A stretch of 64,000 nucleotides of DNA, taken from contig NZ_BMVY01000007.1 of the NCBI RefSeq assembly GCF_014650955.1, forward strand, positions 223,833 to 287,832. Direction: 5' to 3'. Below, piece by piece: positions 9,080 through 17,388 of the stretch; position 1 is the first letter of the stretch, and each line of letters starts with the position of its first letter. The DNA comes from Streptomyces tauricus. Lineage in GTDB: Bacteria; Actinomycetota; Actinomycetes; Streptomycetales; Streptomycetaceae. The position numbers and the translations under genes are program-made. The notes under the pieces were generated by a model. The model searched no databases and had not been told where the DNA came from. It was given only the letters and a program-made list of their open reading frames with translations.

Positions 9080-9688
9080 GTGAGACGCGATGATGAAGCT
9101 GTGGCCCATGGCGGGGACCCCCAGCCCGATCCCATGGACGTCCGGCTCGGCGCCCGGCTGGCCGAGCTGCGGGCCGAACGAGGCTGGTCACTGGGGGAGT
9201 TGGCGGAACGCAGCGGGGTGAGCCGCTCGACCCTGTCACGGGCCGAGCGCGCCGAGATCAGCCCCACGGCCGCCCTTCTCAACCGCCTGTGCGCCGTCCA
9301 TGGGCGCACGATGTCGCGACTGCTCAGCGAGGTCGAGGCCGAGGCCGAACCGGTCCCGCTGGTGCGGGCTGCCGACCAGGCCGTATGGGAGGACAGGGCC
9401 TCCGGTTTCGTACGCCGCTCGGTGTCCCCGCCGCACGCGGGGCTGCGCGGCGAACTCGTCGAGGGACGGCTCACCGCCGGCGCCGACATCGCCTACGACC
9501 GGCCGCCCGTACCCGGCCTCGAACAGCACATCTGGGTGCTCGACGGGCGGCTGGCGGTCACGGCCCAGGACACCGAACACCGGCTCGACGCGGGTGACTG
9601 CCTGCGGTTGCGGGTGTGGGGGCCCACGCGGTTCCGCTGCCCCGGCCCGCGGGACGCGCGCTACGCACTGGCGGTGGTGCTGCCATGA
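9080..9688 (+). CDS. XRE-family regulator with C-terminal cupin
   Basis: 202 residues: an XRE helix-turn-helix (about 17-70, LAELRAERGWSLGELAERSG and VSRSTLSRAERAEISPT) followed by a small cupin (about 120-200, EQHIWVLDGRLAVTAQD and LDAGDCLRLRVWGPTRF). Regulators of this design bind small ligands in the cupin barrel. The GTG start lies just after the LysR gene, and the stop shares ATGA with the GNAT gene, so the two are translationally coupled. Confidence 0.9.
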   Translation: MRRDDEAVAHGGDPQPDPMDVRLGARLAELRAERGWSLGELAERSGVSRSTLSRAERAEISPTAALLNRLCAVHGRTMSRLLSEVEAEAEPVPLVRAADQAVWEDRASGFVRRSVSPPHAGLRGELVEGRLTAGADIAYDRPPVPGLEQHIWVLDGRLAVTAQDTEHRLDAGDCLRLRVWGPTRFRCPGPRDARYALAVVLP

Positions 9689-10263
9689 CCGCCAGGGACG
9701 CCGTCACGTGCAGAAGGCTGACGGCTGATCAGCTGCTCGCCGCTGCAGGGGAGTTGGGGGAGCTGCTGGCCGACACGGTCGACGCAGGCGCGTCGATCGG
9801 CTTCCTCGCCCCGCTCGACCGCGCCGCGGCAGTCGACTGGTGGCGAAGGCGGGCGGACGCGCTCGCGGACGGCTCCCTCGCCGTGTGGGCCGCGTACCTG
9901 GACGGCGAGATCGTCGGCACGGTGAGCCTCGTCTTCCCGGACAAGCCCAACAGCCGCCACCGGGCCGAGCTGGTGAAGCTCATGGTGCACAGGGCGGGGC
10001 GGGGGCGCGGCCTCGGACGCGCGCTGCTGGCCACGGCCGAACGCGCCGCGGCCGAGGCAGGGGTGACCCTGCTCAGCCTGGACACCGAGACCGACAGCCC
10101 GGCCGAGTCGCTCTACCGGTCGGCCGGGTGGACCAGGGCGGGCGTCATCCCCGACTACGCGAGGACTCCCTCGGGGGAGCTGCACCCGACCACGATCTTC
10201 TACAAGCACGTGCTTCAACACGTACATGCCGACTGTGCGGGTACGAGCCCGGCCCGCTCATGA
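9685..10263 (+). CDS. GNAT-family N-acetyltransferase
   Basis: 192 residues starting at the ATGA overlapping the previous gene. The acetyl-CoA motif A is LVKLMVHRAGRGRGLGRALL (about residues 99-118), followed by SLDTETDSPAESLYRSAGW (motif B). The substrate is unknown. Coupling to the XRE/cupin gene suggests that regulator acts on this acetyltransferase or its substrate. The 3' end overlaps by 6 bp the stop of the convergent lectin gene, leaving no room for a terminator. Confidence 0.92.
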   Translation: MTARDAVTCRRLTADQLLAAAGELGELLADTVDAGASIGFLAPLDRAAAVDWWRRRADALADGSLAVWAAYLDGEIVGTVSLVFPDKPNSRHRAELVKLMVHRAGRGRGLGRALLATAERAAAEAGVTLLSLDTETDSPAESLYRSAGWTRAGVIPDYARTPSGELHPTTIFYKHVLQHVHADCAGTSPARS

Positions 10264-11535
10264 ACGGGTGAAGAACCACTCGTGGTTGTTCTGGCCCTCC
10301 GGAGCGCAGGGCCAGATGATCAGGCTGCGCGTGGAGTCGTTGTTGGCGTAGGAGTCCAGGCACTGGTTGTTGCTGGCGGCGTTGCGTATCCAGAACCGAC
10401 CGTCGGACTGCTTGTCCAGCCACCACAGCTGGTTGTCGTTCGTGGTGCCGTTGCAGGGGAACTCCGTGACCTTGGTGGCACCGCCGACGCCCTGGTAGCC
10501 GGGCAGGTCCAGGCACATGCTGTCCATGACATTGCGGATCTGGAAGAGCGGTACCCCGCCGGGCCCGGCCTTGTCGTACCGCTTCTCGACATTCCACAGC
10601 TGGTTGTCGTCGGTGTTGCTGTTGCACGTCGCGTGCGTCACCGGCCCGTCCGCCTTGCCACTGCTGAAGCCGGGGACGTCCACGCAGGTGCCGTTGGTGT
10701 TGTTCTTGATCAGCACCCTGGTCATGACGGCGGGCAGCGTGCTCGGCGCCTTCTTCGTGACAGCCTTCTTCTTCTTTTTGCTGGGCGAAGGGCTGGGCTT
10801 CGGAGCGGGTGCGGCGGCCTCCTCGGCGACCGGCGGCGCGGCCACGGCCTTCGCCTTCTCCTCCTTCTTCTTCTTTGGGGCCGTCTTCGAAGGCGAGGGG
10901 GTCTGGGTCGCGAAGACACCGGCCGGACCGGTGGCCTCGTTCAGGACGGTGTCGGCCGCCGCGGTGTCGACGGCCTTCTTGTCCTCGTCCTTGTCCGTCA
11001 CCGTGATCAGCAGCGGTACGGCGATCAGGATGGCGCCCGCCAGCGCGGCGCCGGCGAGCACCGGCTTACGGGGCCTGCCGACCGCGCCCTGGGTGGTGGC
11101 GGCGGTGTTCTTGCCGGTGGCCGCGGTCGCGACGGCCTCGTGCTGCTCCCCGGTGGCCGCGGCGGAGACTGCTTGCGCGCTCGCGACGGCCTCGGCTTCG
11201 GCCTCCGCCTCGGGCTTGCCGCCCTCCGCGGGGCCACTCGCGGCCTTCTCGGCGTCGGTATCCGCGTCGGTATCGGCATCGGCGTCGGGGTCGGCTTCGG
11301 CCTTGGGGGTGGCGGTGGCGGTGGCTTCGGCTTCGGCGTCCGTGCCGGTGTCGGTACCGGCCTGCGGTTCGCTCGCGGCGGCCCTTCCCGCGGCGGTGCC
11401 CTCAGACGTGGAGGCGGTCTGGGGCTTCCCGGCGCCTGCACCGGTGAGCTGGGCCGCGACGGCCTCGGCGTCGGGAGTGCTGGATGCCGCTGAGCGGGCG
11501 GAGGACTCTCCCGATGCCTGCTGCTGGTCGGACAT
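10258..11535 (-). CDS. Membrane-anchored ricin-type lectin domain protein
   Basis: A 425-residue predicted type II membrane protein. The N-terminal 155 residues are Ala/Glu/Asp/Thr-rich and low complexity, followed by one hydrophobic helix (PVLAGAALAGAILIAVPLL, about 158-180). Then comes a Pro/Lys-rich stalk with KKKKEEK and KKKKK runs and a C-terminal beta-trefoil (about 271-425) with repeated NDNQLW/QxW motifs. Ricin B-type trefoils bind sugars, so it probably presents a carbohydrate-binding head outside the cell (inference). The start MSDQQQ at 11535 has GAGGAAAGG upstream; the in-frame extension back to 11598 has no good site. Confidence 0.85.
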   Translation of the reverse strand: MSDQQQASGESSARSAASSTPDAEAVAAQLTGAGAGKPQTASTSEGTAAGRAAASEPQAGTDTGTDAEAEATATATPKAEADPDADADTDADTDAEKAASGPAEGGKPEAEAEAEAVASAQAVSAAATGEQHEAVATAATGKNTAATTQGAVGRPRKPVLAGAALAGAILIAVPLLITVTDKDEDKKAVDTAAADTVLNEATGPAGVFATQTPSPSKTAPKKKKEEKAKAVAAPPVAEEAAAPAPKPSPSPSKKKKKAVTKKAPSTLPAVMTRVLIKNNTNGTCVDVPGFSSGKADGPVTHATCNSNTDDNQLWNVEKRYDKAGPGGVPLFQIRNVMDSMCLDLPGYQGVGGATKVTEFPCNGTTNDNQLWWLDKQSDGRFWIRNAASNNQCLDSYANNDSTRSLIIWPCAPEGQNNHEWFFTRS

Positions 11536-11763
11536 GTACTTCCATACCTTTCCTCTGGGCCAACGGGGAAGAGAGGAAACTGTTGTGGGGCGGGGCACGA
11601 CCCGGGGTGCGGGGGCGCGGGCCGTACGGCTGGGGCCAGAGTAGTTGGTGTTGTGTCGGAAGCTGTCGCCCAGGCGGTGAATTACCGGAGCTCAGGCCCG
11701 GGTTGTGGCACCTTCGGGCCCGGATCGACGGTCTTGTCAGTGCCATTGGTTACGGTGCGTTCC

Positions 11764-12123
11764 ATGCAGGATGCCGATGACGTACGCCGAATCTGTCTCT
11801 CTCTGCCGGACACGGTGGAGAAGATCGCCTGGAGCATGCCCACCTTCAGGGTGGCGGGGAAGATGTTCGTCACCCTGCCCGAGGAGGAGACCTCCATGGC
11901 CGTGCGCTGTCCGAAGACGGAGCGCGACGAACTGGTCCTCGCCGAGCCCGAGAAGTTCTGGGTCGCCGCTCACGAGGCCGGGTCCGCGTGGGTGCGGGTG
12001 CGCCTGGCGGCCGTCGAGGACGCGGACGAGTTGCGTGACATCCTCGCGGACTCCTGGCGCCAGGCGGCCCCGACGCGGCTGCTGGACTCCTACCCGGAGT
12101 TGGGGGTCGTGGCGGACGGCTGA
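11764..12123 (+). CDS. MmcQ/YjbR family protein
   Basis: 119 residues covering the whole YjbR/CyaY-like fold: VRRICLSLPDTVEKIAW, KMFVTLPEE, AVRCPKTERDELV, WVRVRLAAVEDADELRDIL. Members are called DNA-binding or MmcQ-like, but the biochemical role is poorly known. ATG 11764 gives the conserved N-terminus; upstream in-frame starts add unrelated sequence. It stands alone between the lectin gene (divergent) and the transketolase genes (convergent). Confidence 0.9.
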   Translation: MQDADDVRRICLSLPDTVEKIAWSMPTFRVAGKMFVTLPEEETSMAVRCPKTERDELVLAEPEKFWVAAHEAGSAWVRVRLAAVEDADELRDILADSWRQAAPTRLLDSYPELGVVADG

Positions 12124-12175
12124 GGGGGAGGGGGAGGGAGGGGACCGGAAACCAGCGGGGTCCGGGCAGCTTCGG

Positions 12176-13087
12176 TCAGGCGTGTGCCCGTACCCCCAGG
12201 AATCCGTCGATCCTCTCCCGCAGGGACTGCGCGTCCAGCCCGTGCGCGGCCACATGCTCCTCGACGAGGCCGTAGCGGCGCAGCTCCCGGCGGCCGACGC
12301 CGAGGCCGAGCACGCGGTGCGGGAGATCCACGAGGGCGTCGTTCACGGCGGAGACCGACGTACCGGCCAGATACGGCTCGACCAGGACCACGTCGGTGCC
12401 CGCCCCTTCCGTGGCGTGGCGCAGCGCCGTCGCGTCGAAGGGCCGCACGGTCGTGGCGTACAGCACGGTGACATCGAGCCCTTCGGTCGCTTCGAGTACC
12501 GGGTCGAGCATCGGACCGACCGCGACGACCACCCCGGCCCGCCCCTCGCGAACGGTGCGGAACCGGGCGCCGTCGACGGGGAGAGCCTGCGAGTTCGACT
12601 GCGTGGACAGCCGTACGTACACCTTGTCGTCGCCCGCCGCGACGGCGTGCCGCAGCAGCGTCTCGGCCTCGTCCGGATGTCCCGGCACATGTACGGTCCA
12701 GCCGTCCAGGGTGTCGAGGAGAGCGACATCGCCGGGGGACATGTGGGTGTAGCCGCCCGCCGGCCAGTCGAAGGACGCGGACGCGCTGACCAGTACCGCG
12801 CCCACGTCCTGGTGGCCGAGGTCCAGCTTGAGCTGCTCGAAGGGCCGCTCCACGAGGAAGCTGGCGAAGGTGTGTACCACCGGCCGCAGACCGGTGAGCG
12901 CCAGACCCGCGCCCGCCCCGACCAGGAGCTGCTCGCGGATGCCGACGTTGATGACACGGTCCGGATGGCGGCGCCGAGCGTCCTCGAAACCGGCCAGACC
13001 GATCTCGGCGAGGACGACGGCGACGCGCGGATCCTCGTCGAGCAGCCGTGACACGACGGGAGCGAACCGATCACGCATGGTGTCCAT
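12176..13087 (-). CDS. Transketolase-like protein, C-terminal subunit
   Basis: 303 residues equal to the pyrimidine-binding and C-terminal domains of transketolase: INVGIREQLLVGAGAGLAL, RPVVHTFASFLVERPFEQLK and DVVLVEPYLAGTS. The TPP-activating glutamate is likely that in GIREQ. It works with the N-terminal subunit encoded 116 bp upstream, as in other split actinobacterial transketolases. Start 13087 has GAGAGG upstream; MRDRF at 13078 is an alternative. The sugar-phosphate substrates cannot be told from sequence. Confidence 0.9.
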   Translation of the reverse strand: MDTMRDRFAPVVSRLLDEDPRVAVVLAEIGLAGFEDARRRHPDRVINVGIREQLLVGAGAGLALTGLRPVVHTFASFLVERPFEQLKLDLGHQDVGAVLVSASASFDWPAGGYTHMSPGDVALLDTLDGWTVHVPGHPDEAETLLRHAVAAGDDKVYVRLSTQSNSQALPVDGARFRTVREGRAGVVVAVGPMLDPVLEATEGLDVTVLYATTVRPFDATALRHATEGAGTDVVLVEPYLAGTSVSAVNDALVDLPHRVLGLGVGRRELRRYGLVEEHVAAHGLDAQSLRERIDGFLGVRAHA

Positions 13088-13203
13088 GGAAAACCTCTCA
13101 GAAATCAGACAGCAGAAGGAGACAGCAGAAAGCGGAAAGCAGATGCAGGGCGAGAAGCGCGGAGGGGCGCAGGGGAGGGTGGGCCGAGGGGTGGTGGCCG
13201 GTC

Positions 13204-13902
13204 TCAGTCGTCCTTCGGTTCGACCTGGGCGACGATCACGCGTGGGCGCCCCGGGTGAGGTGCCGTGAACGCGGCGTACAGGGCCTCGTGGTCCCGCCCG
13301 TCGACGGTCTCGGCGGACCAGCCCGCCGCCTCGAACCGTGCCGCGATCCCGCCGGGCCGGGCGTAGCTGGCGGAGGAGTTGTCGATCACGACGGTGTGCA
13401 GGCGGTCGAGCCCGGCGGGGCCCGCGTAGGCGATGGCCTCGTGGTTGCTGCCCTCGTCCAGTTCGGCGTCCCCGACGAGCACCCACACCTGCGGGTCGTC
13501 GAGCCCCTGGGCCCGCAGTCCCAGCGCCGTGCCGACCGCGATCGGCAGCCCGTGCCCGAGCGAACCACTGCCGATCTCGGCGCCGGGCACGAGTACGCGG
13601 TCCGGATGGTGGCCGAGCGGCGAGTCGTACGAGCCGAAGCCCGGGAGCCAGTCGACCGGGACGAATCCCTTGGCTGCGAGGACCGCGTAGTAGGCCATCG
13701 GGCCGTGCCCCTTGGACAGCAGGAACCTGTCCCGCCCGGGGTCGCCCGTCCGGTCGGGGCCGACCCGCAGCACCCGGTCGTAGAGGACCCAGAGCGCGTC
13801 GAGCGTGGACGTCGCCGCAGGTCCGTGCTTCTCGTCCCCGCTCATCAGCTCCATCAGGCCGGGCAGGGCTTCGTACCGGTGTTCAGCCGTTGTCGTCGTC
13901 AT
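13204..13902 (-). CDS. Transketolase-like protein, N-terminal (TPP) subunit
   Basis: 232 residues forming the TPP-diphosphate-binding half: FLLSKGHGPMAYYAVLAAKG, GSLGHGLPIAVGTALGLRAQ, and the Mg/TPP motif GDAELDEGSNHEA ending near VVIDNSSA. The partner half is downstream. The 116-bp gap is unusually A/G-rich for this DNA but shows no gene. The pair resembles split transketolases linked to accessory sugar metabolism rather than the single housekeeping enzyme (inference). Confidence 0.9.
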   Translation of the reverse strand: MTTTTAEHRYEALPGLMELMSGDEKHGPAATSTLDALWVLYDRVLRVGPDRTGDPGRDRFLLSKGHGPMAYYAVLAAKGFVPVDWLPGFGSYDSPLGHHPDRVLVPGAEIGSGSLGHGLPIAVGTALGLRAQGLDDPQVWVLVGDAELDEGSNHEAIAYAGPAGLDRLHTVVIDNSSASYARPGGIAARFEAAGWSAETVDGRDHEALYAAFTAPHPGRPRVIVAQVEPKDD

Positions 13903-14052
13903 ACGGACGATCGTGCAACCTCAAGCAAGGTTGAGGTCAAGGGGAGCGTGTGCGGCGGCGGTGGGACAAAAGGAGTGCGCGACCACCGACCCGAGTGCGG
14001 TAGAGTTTCGATGTCCGTTCAGCCAGGGGAAACCCCAGGTCACGACGGACAA

Positions 14053-14126
<74 letters not shown>

Positions 14127-14154
14127 CAGTTCGTTCGATCGAACGTCGCAGGTG

Positions 14155-14183
14155 AAGGGCCGTTTTCGAACGGCCCTTTTTCT
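14155..14183 (+). terminator. Intrinsic terminator after tRNA-Pro
   Basis: The 10-bp perfect stem AAGGGCCGTT/AACGGCCCTT with a TTCG tetraloop is followed by a run of T, a textbook rho-independent terminator. Confidence 0.92.
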
Positions 14184-14419
14184 GTTGTGCCCCTGTCGGC
14201 GGGCCGGTCGGCTCACGGTGTCCGCTCCGTGACGGACGCGCTCACGAGGTGGCGGCAACGCGTCCGGCTCCACCGACGGAACCGAGGTGCGCTCCTCCGG
14301 CGTTCCGTGCGGCGCGAGCGGGCCGCGCGCGTGCACTGGTGATTTAGCCGATGGCGCCCGGGGCCGGGCCCATGACTCTGGTCGGGATCCGGTACCCGCA
14401 TCCCCGTCAGGAGGGCTCC

Positions 14420-15175
14420 ATGGGCTCCACACCTCGTCGTTCCCCGCGCCGGTTGTTCGGCGTACTCGCCGCCACCGCCGTCGCGTTCACCCTCTTCTCC
14501 TCCGCCACGACGGCCGGCGCCGCCGACACCGCGGCCACGGTCGCGCGGGCCGGCACCGAGCAGGCCGCCGCCGCGCAGCCGCTGTCCACCAGTACGCCGG
14601 TCGTCTTCGTGCACGGCTACACCGGCAGTGCCTCCAACTGGGTCACCGGGATGAGCGTCTTCCGCGCCAACGGCTGGTCCAGCTCCAACCTGTTCGCCTA
14701 CGAGTACAACTCGTACGGCAACAACGTCACCAACGCCCAGGGCCTCGCCTCCTACGTCAACACCGTGAAGGCGCGGACCGGCGCGAGCAAGGTCGCGATC
14801 GTCAACCACTCGATGGGCGGGCTGGTCAGCCAGTACTACCTCAAGGTGCTGGGCGGCAACACCAACGTCAGCCACCTCGCCTCGATCGCGGGCGCCAACC
14901 ACGGCACCACCTACGCCGGCGCCTGTCTGATCTACACGACCTGCCAGCAGATGTACCCGGGCTCCTCGTTCATCTCCCAGATCACCTCCGGTGACGAGAC
15001 GCCCGGCTCCACGAGGTACGCCACCTGGTACTCGGCGTGCGACGGCATCATCCTCCCGTACACGAGCACCCGGCTCGACGGCGCGACCAACAACAACGTG
15101 CTCTGCCAGACCCACATCGGGTTTCTGACGGACAGCGCCGTACTCGGGCAGATCGCCCGCTTCGTCGCTTCCTGA
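14420..15175 (+). CDS. Secreted triacylglycerol lipase (alpha/beta hydrolase)
   Basis: 251 residues. A Sec signal peptide (RR-containing n-region, hydrophobic LFGVLAATAVAFTLFSS, cleavage near AGA-A) is followed by an alpha/beta hydrolase. The oxyanion HG motif is VVFVHGYTGS, and the nucleophile Ser131 lies in NHSMGG. The C-terminal QTHIGFL probably supplies the histidine. It matches the lipase class 2/EstA-like actinobacterial group that hydrolyses extracellular acylglycerols. ATG 14420 has AGGAGGG upstream; the longer in-frame start would spoil the signal peptide. Confidence 0.93.
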   Translation: MGSTPRRSPRRLFGVLAATAVAFTLFSSATTAGAADTAATVARAGTEQAAAAQPLSTSTPVVFVHGYTGSASNWVTGMSVFRANGWSSSNLFAYEYNSYGNNVTNAQGLASYVNTVKARTGASKVAIVNHSMGGLVSQYYLKVLGGNTNVSHLASIAGANHGTTYAGACLIYTTCQQMYPGSSFISQITSGDETPGSTRYATWYSACDGIILPYTSTRLDGATNNNVLCQTHIGFLTDSAVLGQIARFVAS

Positions 15176-15264
15176 TCGTCAGTGCGGGTAGGGGTCATCC
15201 AAGGGGTGGCCCCTACCCTGCGTTCGGGGGCGCTTGTGACCGCCGGGCCGCGAAAGCGACGACG

Positions 15265-15693
15265 ATGGCCGTCCAGGCCGTGCCGGTCGCCCCGTCGGGT
15301 ACGGCCCGGTCCGCTGCCGGTGTGCGGCACGCGGCGGTGAACTCCGGTTGGTGGTCGACCGCGTTGCCCGTGGCACTGAGCGCCGCCGCCGAGGCTGTGA
15401 CGCGGGCGAGGACCACCGGTATCGCCTCCGTCGGGGTACGCGGCACCGTCCACACCGGCGCCATCGGCTACCACATCTCGAAGATCGCCGAACAGGGCAT
15501 GGCCGGACCGGGGTTCGCCGCGGCCGTCGACGCCACACTCGGCACCCTCAAGGGGCTGCCGGTGGTGGACGATGCCGAGGGCGTCTCCCCACGCCGGCGT
15601 CCACTCCCACGGCCTGAGTGGACGCCGGGCTGCCGGACAGCGGTCCCCGCGCCCTTCAGGACAGAGCGCCCACATGCGCGAGGGCCTGCTTGA
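15265..15693 (+). pseudogene. Fragment of a malate/L-lactate dehydrogenase-like (Ldh2) gene
   Basis: The middle of this frame (about 15355-15540) reads like one stretch of the Ldh2/MDG2 oxidoreductase family: VTRARTTGIASVGVRGTVHTG then AIGYHISKIAEQGMAG, matching the family pattern GI..VGVR.S.H.GA.GYY...IAE.GM.G. The flanking sequence does not continue the family on either side, and a full enzyme is about 340-360 residues. I read it as a remnant of a lost gene. It may still be open as a 142-residue frame, which then overlaps the convergent NUDIX gene. Confidence 0.55.
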
Positions 15694-16192
15694 GCAGGGC
15701 CCCGTGGCCACCCGGCATCTCGTTCAGGACCATGGGGGACGACGCCTCCTGAGGGCTGAACCAGACCAGGTCGAGGGCGTCCTGGCGAGGACGGCAGTCG
15801 CCGGTCACCGGCACGATGTAGGCGAGCGACACCGCGTGCTGGCGGGGGTCGTGGAACGGCGTGTCCCCCAGCGTCGGGAAGTACTCGGCGACGGTGAAGG
15901 GCTGCAGCGAGGCCGGGACCCGGGGCAGCGCGACCGGGCCGAGGTCCTTCTCCAGGTGGCGCAGCAGGGCGTCCCTGACCCGTTCGTGGTGCAGTACCCG
16001 GCCGGAGACGAGCGCGCGGCTGACCGCTCCGCCCGAGCCCATGCGGAGCAGCAGTCCGATGCTGGTCACCTCGCCGCTGTCGTCGACGCGTACCGGCACG
16101 GCCTCGACGTACAGGATCGGCATGCGGGCGCGGGCCTGCTCGAGCTCGTCGTGGGGCAGCCAGCCGGGCGTGGTTTCGGTCAAGTCAGACAT
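15656..16192 (-). CDS. NUDIX-like DUF4916 family protein
   Basis: 178 residues beginning MSDLTETTPGWLPHDELEQARARMPILYVEAVPVRV, the N-terminal signature of the actinobacterial DUF4916 (NUDIX-fold) family. The GxEx7REUxEExGU NUDIX helix is not recognisable, only RVRDALLRHLEKDLG, so hydrolase activity is uncertain. HAVSLAYIVPVTGD and LDLVWFSPQEA are family core strands. It stands between the siderophore operon terminator and the convergent Ldh2 fragment, apparently unrelated to either. Confidence 0.85.
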   Translation of the reverse strand: MSDLTETTPGWLPHDELEQARARMPILYVEAVPVRVDDSGEVTSIGLLLRMGSGGAVSRALVSGRVLHHERVRDALLRHLEKDLGPVALPRVPASLQPFTVAEYFPTLGDTPFHDPRQHAVSLAYIVPVTGDCRPRQDALDLVWFSPQEASSPMVLNEMPGGHGALLKQALAHVGALS

Positions 16193-16247
16193 TGGGTGAT
16201 CATACTTTCAGCCTCTGGTGTCGCGAGCGTGTCGCCCGACACAGCGT

Positions 16248-16281
16248 GGTCCGGGGCCACGGATCATCCGTGCCCCGGACC
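16248..16281 (-). terminator. Terminator of the exporter-receptor operon
   Basis: The inverted repeat GGTCCGGGG(C)CACGGA / TCCGTGCCCCGGACC has a 15-bp stem with one bulged C and a TCA loop. It lies 40 bp past the stop of the siderophore receptor gene on the minus strand and marks the left end of the siderophore locus. Confidence 0.75.
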
Positions 16282-16320
16282 TTCTGTCCGCTGGGCCCCG
16301 CGGCAATCGCGAGGTCACTC

Positions 16321-17388
16321 TCAAGAGGTCGGTTCGGTCACCTTCGTGGCGGTGTCGCCGTCGACGGCGGCGGCCAGTTGCGGCACCAGGCGGTCCAGCA
16401 TGTAGGGCAGGCTCAGCACCGACACGAAGGACACGGAGTTGCCGTAGTCGCTGGTCTCCTCGACGAAGACCTCGCGGCCCTGCTTCACCACGTCCAGATC
16501 GCCGTAGAGGGCGTTCTTGTGGAGCTTGGCCTCGTCCTTCGCCCGGTCCCCGACGATCCAGACGGCGGCGCCGGTGTTCAGCAGGTCGGTGCGCTCCTTG
16601 CTGATGTTGGCACCGAACTTGTCACCGATGACCTTGTCGAGGTCGGTCGGCAGTTTGAAGCCGAGGTCGGTCAGGACCCGCGAACGCGAGTCCTGGCTGC
16701 CGAAGACGAAGATGCCCTCGTACGGAGTCGCCATCACGCCGGTGGACTCGGCGAACTTCGGATTCTCCTTGGCGGCGGTCGCGAAGTCGGACTCGACGCC
16801 CTTCACGAGGTCCTTCGCCGCGGACTCCTGCCCGAGGGCCTTTCCGATGATCTCGGTCTGCTGCTGCCACGGCACACCGAAGTCGTTGTACTGCTTCGGC
16901 TGGGCGACGACCGGGGCGAACTTCGAGAGGGTCGCGTACTGGTCCTTCGTGAGGCCGCCGTAGACCGCGAGGATCAGATCGGGCTTCAGTGCCGCGATCT
17001 TCTCCGTCTGCGGACCCGTGCCGGTGTCCTTCAGCACGGTCGGGGTCTTCCCGCCGCCCAGTTTGTCGGTGGCCCAGGGGCCGATGGCGCCCTTGTAGCC
17101 GCCGAGCCACTCGGTGGTGCCGACGGGCACCTTGCCGAGGGCCAGCACGGCGTCCTGGTCGGTCAGCCCGACCGTGACGATCCGCTTCGGCTCGGACTTG
17201 ACGGTGGTGTCGCCGTACTTGTGGGCCAGGGTCACCGGGAAGGCGCTGTTCGCGGACGCGGACTTGTCCGCGCCCGCCGCGTCCGAGCCGGAGTCGTCGT
17301 CGGAGCCGCAGGCCGCCGCGGTGGTGAACAGGAGGAGTGCGGAGGCGAGCGTCGCGACAAGGCGTGCGCCTCTGGAAGAGCCGGGCAT
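16321..17388 (-). CDS. Iron-siderophore ABC transporter substrate-binding lipoprotein
   Basis: A 355-residue class III (FhuD/CchF-like) binding protein. The lipoprotein signal ends TTAAACGS with lipidated Cys27. The mature protein carries the family marks KRIVTVGLTDQDAVLALGKV near the N-terminus and LKPDLILAVYGGLTKDQY. It captures the ferric siderophore outside the cell and delivers it to the FecCD-type permease encoded at 25645-27779. It is the last gene of an operon with two ABC exporters, its start sharing ATGA with the upstream stop, and is controlled by the iron box at 21034. Pairing of a receptor with exporters as in coelichelin loci suggests the cognate siderophore is that of the NRPS here. 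Confidence 0.93.
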   Translation of the reverse strand: MPGSSRGARLVATLASALLLFTTAAACGSDDDSGSDAAGADKSASANSAFPVTLAHKYGDTTVKSEPKRIVTVGLTDQDAVLALGKVPVGTTEWLGGYKGAIGPWATDKLGGGKTPTVLKDTGTGPQTEKIAALKPDLILAVYGGLTKDQYATLSKFAPVVAQPKQYNDFGVPWQQQTEIIGKALGQESAAKDLVKGVESDFATAAKENPKFAESTGVMATPYEGIFVFGSQDSRSRVLTDLGFKLPTDLDKVIGDKFGANISKERTDLLNTGAAVWIVGDRAKDEAKLHKNALYGDLDVVKQGREVFVEETSDYGNSVSFVSVLSLPYMLDRLVPQLAAAVDGDTATKVTEPTS

